Assembly (NCBI GenBank): GCA_027016915.1
Contig: JALURJ010000114.1
Location: 1-14,446, forward strand
DNA from: Desulfurococcales archaeon
Lineage (GTDB): Archaea; Thermoproteota; Thermoprotei_A; Sulfolobales; WAQK01
Length of the DNA stretch: 14,446 nt
Direction of reading: 5' to 3'
How positions within the stretch are numbered: the stretch's first letter is position 1; each line of letters begins with the position of its first letter. Positions 12,283 through 14,446 of the stretch are shown one piece after another. Under the pieces are notes generated by a model. It was not told the DNA's origin. It searched no databases and saw only the letters and a list, made by a program, of their open reading frames with translations. Position numbers and translations under genes: made by a program.

Positions 12283-12919
12283 GTCTTGTCGTGCTCTCGA
12301 AGGCTATGCCACGCCCAGTTATCCTGTAGTTAACCTTAATGTCCCTGGAGAACCTCTTCGAGGCCCTCAGCAACATCGTTCTTTCGAAGCCTAGCGGCGT
12401 CTCGGTTGCGCGGAACTCTACTACAAGCTCTGAGAGCTTAGCTATCCAGGAATATGCCTGGGGTTTGACGACGTCCTTATCTAATACGAGGTACGTTATC
12501 ACGCGTCTTCCCATCATTTTTCTAAGATAGTTGTAAAGGTGGGAGAAGTCGAGCTCAGCTAGGCCGCGGTAGTCCAGTATTATTGCCGAGAACCCCTTAG
12601 AGGCTTGCCCCTCTGCTAGGCTGAGACCATCGGTGGGTTCTTCCACGTTTTCCACAATGAGGGTCTTACCCAGCTGCACCCTCACGTTAATCCCGCTGAT
12701 CTCTAGGAGGTACAGGTAGTCCTCGGGTATGCCCCGATACACGAGCAGCGCCACCATGCTTCCCTCGCTTATAGCCTCTTTGACCAGTGATGCTATTACT
12801 GCTGGCATCATGGACTCAGGTGTGCCGATCATCGTGACTAGGCTGCCCTGCGGCACGGGGCCATATGCGTCGCTTAGAACCGGTAGATGCATACGCATGA
12901 ACCTGAACACTGTGCTCAT
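12278..12919 (-). CDS. KaiC/ArlH-like protein with degenerate Walker A
   Basis: A 213-aa RecA-fold protein similar in layout to KaiC and to ArlH (FlaH), the ATP-binding partner of the archaellum motor. The pattern PQGSLVTMIG (23-32) leads into the P-loop position. There the consensus G-x-x-x-x-G-K-T/S is replaced by GTPESMM (32-38), without the Lys or the following Thr/Ser. Walker B is present as SAIILDYRG (111-119, Asp116). The C-terminus retains the final strands (RDIKVNYRITGRGIAFE, 192-208). I infer it does not hydrolyse ATP and may act structurally on the TadA-type ATPase encoded next. The ATG at 12919 is chosen because it follows GGGAGG by 10 nt and lies downstream of the TATA box. A TTG at 12955, twelve codons earlier, falls inside the TATA box and is unlikely. 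It is first in the motor operon and divergent from the HD gene. Confidence 0.82.
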   Translation of the reverse strand: MSTVFRFMRMHLPVLSDAYGPVPQGSLVTMIGTPESMMPAVIASLVKEAISEGSMVALLVYRGIPEDYLYLLEISGINVRVQLGKTLIVENVEEPTDGLSLAEGQASKGFSAIILDYRGLAELDFSHLYNYLRKMMGRRVITYLVLDKDVVKPQAYSWIAKLSELVVEFRATETPLGFERTMLLRASKRFSRDIKVNYRITGRGIAFESTTRL

Positions 12920-12952
12920 AGCATTGCATCCCTCCCGAGCCGTCAGGATACT

Positions 12953-12962
12953 CAATATATAG
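12953..12962. promoter_or_regulatory. Near-palindromic TATA box shared by divergent genes
   Basis: CAATATATAG holds a symmetric ATATAT core and is the only good TATA element in the 91-bp gap. Read leftwards it predicts a start near 12932, ahead of the ATG at 12919. Read rightwards it predicts a start near 12984, about 27 nt before the TTG at 13011. Bidirectional use is inferred. Confidence 0.45.
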
Positions 12963-13010
12963 TGGAGTGCTGAACTACTAGAAGGTTGCGCACCTGCAGG
13001 GTGTGGAGCG

Positions 13011-13646
13011 TTGCTGGAGGATACATGCTCCCGCTATGAATGGTGTGGCACGCTGAGCCGCGTGATTAAGGAGGCTCTGGGCCACGACCCCGTCCACGGC
13101 TACCCCCACGTGGTCCGTGTAGCCGAGCTAGCTCTGAAGATATCTAGGCTCGTCGGCGGTGTGGACGAGGAGGTTGTTCTAGCAGCTGCGCTTGTCCATG
13201 ACATCGGTAGGCCCCTGGAAACGGAGAGAGGCAAGCACCATGCAGCTATAGGCGCAGAGTTGGCGCCAGGAATCTTGAGGAAAGCGGGGTTCCCCGAGGC
13301 CAAGATCCCTAGTGTAGTAGAGGCTGTGCTGGCGCACAGCTTCTCCCTAGGCGCGGAGGCTGGCAGCCTTGAAGCCAAGATACTCAGCGATGCCGACAAG
13401 CTCGACGCTATAGGAGCCGTTGGCGTGGCCAGGGCCTTCATTGAGGGTGATAGGCGTGGCAGAGGCTTTGAAGGCACGTTAAGGCATTTTGAGGAGAAGC
13501 TGCTCAGACTCAAGGATCTCATGTACACGGAGCCTGCCAGGAGGATGGCCGAGGAGAGGCACAGATTCATGCTGGCATTCCTAGAGGAGTTTCTTAAGGA
13601 GACAGGTCTGCTGGGACACTTTTATAGCCTTATGGACAGTACCTAG
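13011..13646 (+). CDS. HD-domain phosphohydrolase
   Basis: A 211-aa soluble protein of the HD superfamily of metal-dependent phosphohydrolases. The metal-binding set is readable: His33 (YPHVVRV), His63-Asp64 (LVHDIGR), His76/His77 (KHHAAIGA) and His109 (AHSFS), plus Asp127 in SDADKLDAIG (126-135). The DADKLDAIG motif places it with the short bacterial and archaeal HD hydrolases of the YedJ type. Their natural substrates (nucleotides or other phosphate esters) are mostly undefined; I do not assign one. The only start in the open frame is the TTG at 13011, with GGTGTGGAG just upstream as a weak ribosome site. It is divergent from the pilus motor operon and 14 nt upstream of apgM, so those two may be co-transcribed. 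A reading of the HD as a cyclic-nucleotide switch for the pilus is not supported. Confidence 0.9.
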   Translation: MLEDTCSRYEWCGTLSRVIKEALGHDPVHGYPHVVRVAELALKISRLVGGVDEEVVLAAALVHDIGRPLETERGKHHAAIGAELAPGILRKAGFPEAKIPSVVEAVLAHSFSLGAEAGSLEAKILSDADKLDAIGAVGVARAFIEGDRRGRGFEGTLRHFEEKLLRLKDLMYTEPARRMAEERHRFMLAFLEEFLKETGLLGHFYSLMDST

Positions 13647-13660
13647 CCTGGTGCCCGGTT

Positions 13661-14446
13661 TTGGTTAAGTTGATCTACTTAGTCCTGGACGGGGCTGCCG
13701 ATAGCCCTTCGAGCGGTAAAACCCCTCTAGAGGAAGCCCATACTCCCGGCCTCGACGAGTTGGCCAGACACGCGAAGATGGGGGTCCATTATAGTATAGC
13801 TCCCGGCGTCGCGCCGGAGAGCGACGCCGCCGTCCTAAGCCTCCTAGGGTATGACCCTGAAAAACACTATACTGGCCGGGGGCCGCTGGAGGCCCTGGGT
13901 GCTGGAATACGGATCAGGGAGGGCTACGAGGTTGCGTTCAGAGCCAACTTCGCCACGGTTGACGAAGAGACCCTTGAACTGGTTGATAGGAGGGTTGGTC
14001 GAAGCTTGACTTCGGAGGAGGCGAGGCTACTGGCAGAGGCTCTCGACGGCATGGAGCTTGACGGAGGCCACGCCTACGCCAGGGTGAGGGCCACTATAGG
14101 TCACCGGGCAGTTGTGGTGCTGGGACACAGGCGCTACAGGCTGAGCGGGGACGTTGATAACACGGACCCAGCGTATGTCAGGAGGGGAAGTATATCGGAG
14201 GCCGTGCCTAATCCGCCTCGCAGGGTGAGGGAGGCTAGACCCCTAAAGGACACTGAAGAAGCTAGGCTAGCAGCGAAGCTGGCCAACGAGTTCACATGGA
14301 AGTCGCACGAAGTGCTGAAAGCCCACCCAGTGAATCTGGAGAGGGTGCGGCGCGGCCTGCTCAAGGCAAACATTGTTCTCCTCAGGGACGCTGGCTCGGA
14401 GACGCCGAAGCTGAAGCCCATTAGCGAGAAATACGGCATGCGGTTC
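13661..14446 (+). CDS. apgM: Cofactor-independent phosphoglycerate mutase, archaeal type (3' end outside window)
   Basis: The first 262 codons of a 2,3-bisphosphoglycerate-independent phosphoglycerate mutase of the archaeal ApgM group. It interconverts 3- and 2-phosphoglycerate in glycolysis and gluconeogenesis through a phosphoserine intermediate and two metal ions. Evidence is LIYLVLDGAADSP (4-16, metal ligand Asp10), APESDAAVLSLLGYDP (51-66, with Ser54 at the nucleophile position), YTGRGPLEALGAG (70-82) and SGDVDNTDPAYVRRG. The family is about 400-430 aa, so the C-terminal third with the other metal ligands is beyond the window edge. The start is TTG at 13661, chosen because GGTG lies 7 nt upstream and the protein then begins at the usual place before the first strand. 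It follows the HD gene closely on the same strand. The frame is intact to the last base. Confidence 0.92.
   Translation, partial: MVKLIYLVLDGAADSPSSGKTPLEEAHTPGLDELARHAKMGVHYSIAPGVAPESDAAVLSLLGYDPEKHYTGRGPLEALGAGIRIREGYEVAFRANFATVDEETLELVDRRVGRSLTSEEARLLAEALDGMELDGGHAYARVRATIGHRAVVVLGHRRYRLSGDVDNTDPAYVRRGSISEAVPNPPRRVREARPLKDTEEARLAAKLANEFTWKSHEVLKAHPVNLERVRRGLLKANIVLLRDAGSETPKLKPISEKYGMRF

Noticed and set aside
13011..13646. HD protein as a cyclic-nucleotide phosphodiesterase controlling the pilus
   Set aside because: It has the short YedJ-like HD motifs, not an HD-GYP signature; divergent placement alone does not link it to the pilus.

Overview
The window looks like chromosome of a hyperthermophilic crenarchaeon, most likely of the Desulfurococcales/Pyrodictiaceae type. 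This placement is inferred from protein families, the archaeal TATA boxes, heavy AGG/ATA codon use and the many GTG/TTG starts; I could not run a phylogeny. I see no rRNA, tRNA, CRISPR array, insertion sequence or attachment site. No stretch over about 170 bases lacks a gene.

Layout. (1) 1-1545, minus: a CPA2-type cation/proton antiporter with a C-terminal CBS pair. (2) 1714-3674, plus: two overlapping genes of the eIF2B alpha/beta/delta superfamily. The first lacks the isomerase catalytic Cys and Asp (aIF2B-like). The second keeps both and resembles archaeal ribose-1,5-bisphosphate isomerase of AMP degradation. They share an exact 38-nt segment. (3) 3753-4407, minus: a two-gene unit encoding a histidine-rich coiled-coil protein (probable metal binder) and a small unrecognised protein. 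(4) 4518-7439, plus: a large secreted, membrane-anchored surface protein with a propeller-like N-terminal half and six Ig/PEGA-like repeats. (5) 7448-7897, minus: a type IV pilin-like protein, convergent with the surface protein. (6) 7997-8956, plus: a winged-helix protein with three zinc-ribbon-like modules and a C-terminal alpha/beta domain. (7) 8951-12919, minus: a pilus motor operon. In transcription order it has a Walker-A-less KaiC/ArlH-like protein, a TadA/ArlI-type secretion ATPase, and two TadC-type membrane platform proteins. (8) 13011-14446, plus: an HD-domain phosphohydrolase and the first 262 codons of a cofactor-independent phosphoglycerate mutase (apgM), which runs off the window.

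The most interesting part is 4518-12919. It has the parts of a type IV pilus/archaellum-like machine (ATPase, split platform, pilin), plus a pseudo-ATPase in the place where ArlH sits in archaella, a zinc-ribbon protein wedged between pilin and platform genes, and a propeller/Ig surface protein. No prepilin peptidase is present in the window, so an unlinked one would be needed. The rest is ordinary metabolism and transport with a few local oddities: an apparently unusual ion-binding motif in the antiporter, a possible gene-conversion tract, and a near-palindromic TATA box that could serve two divergent genes.
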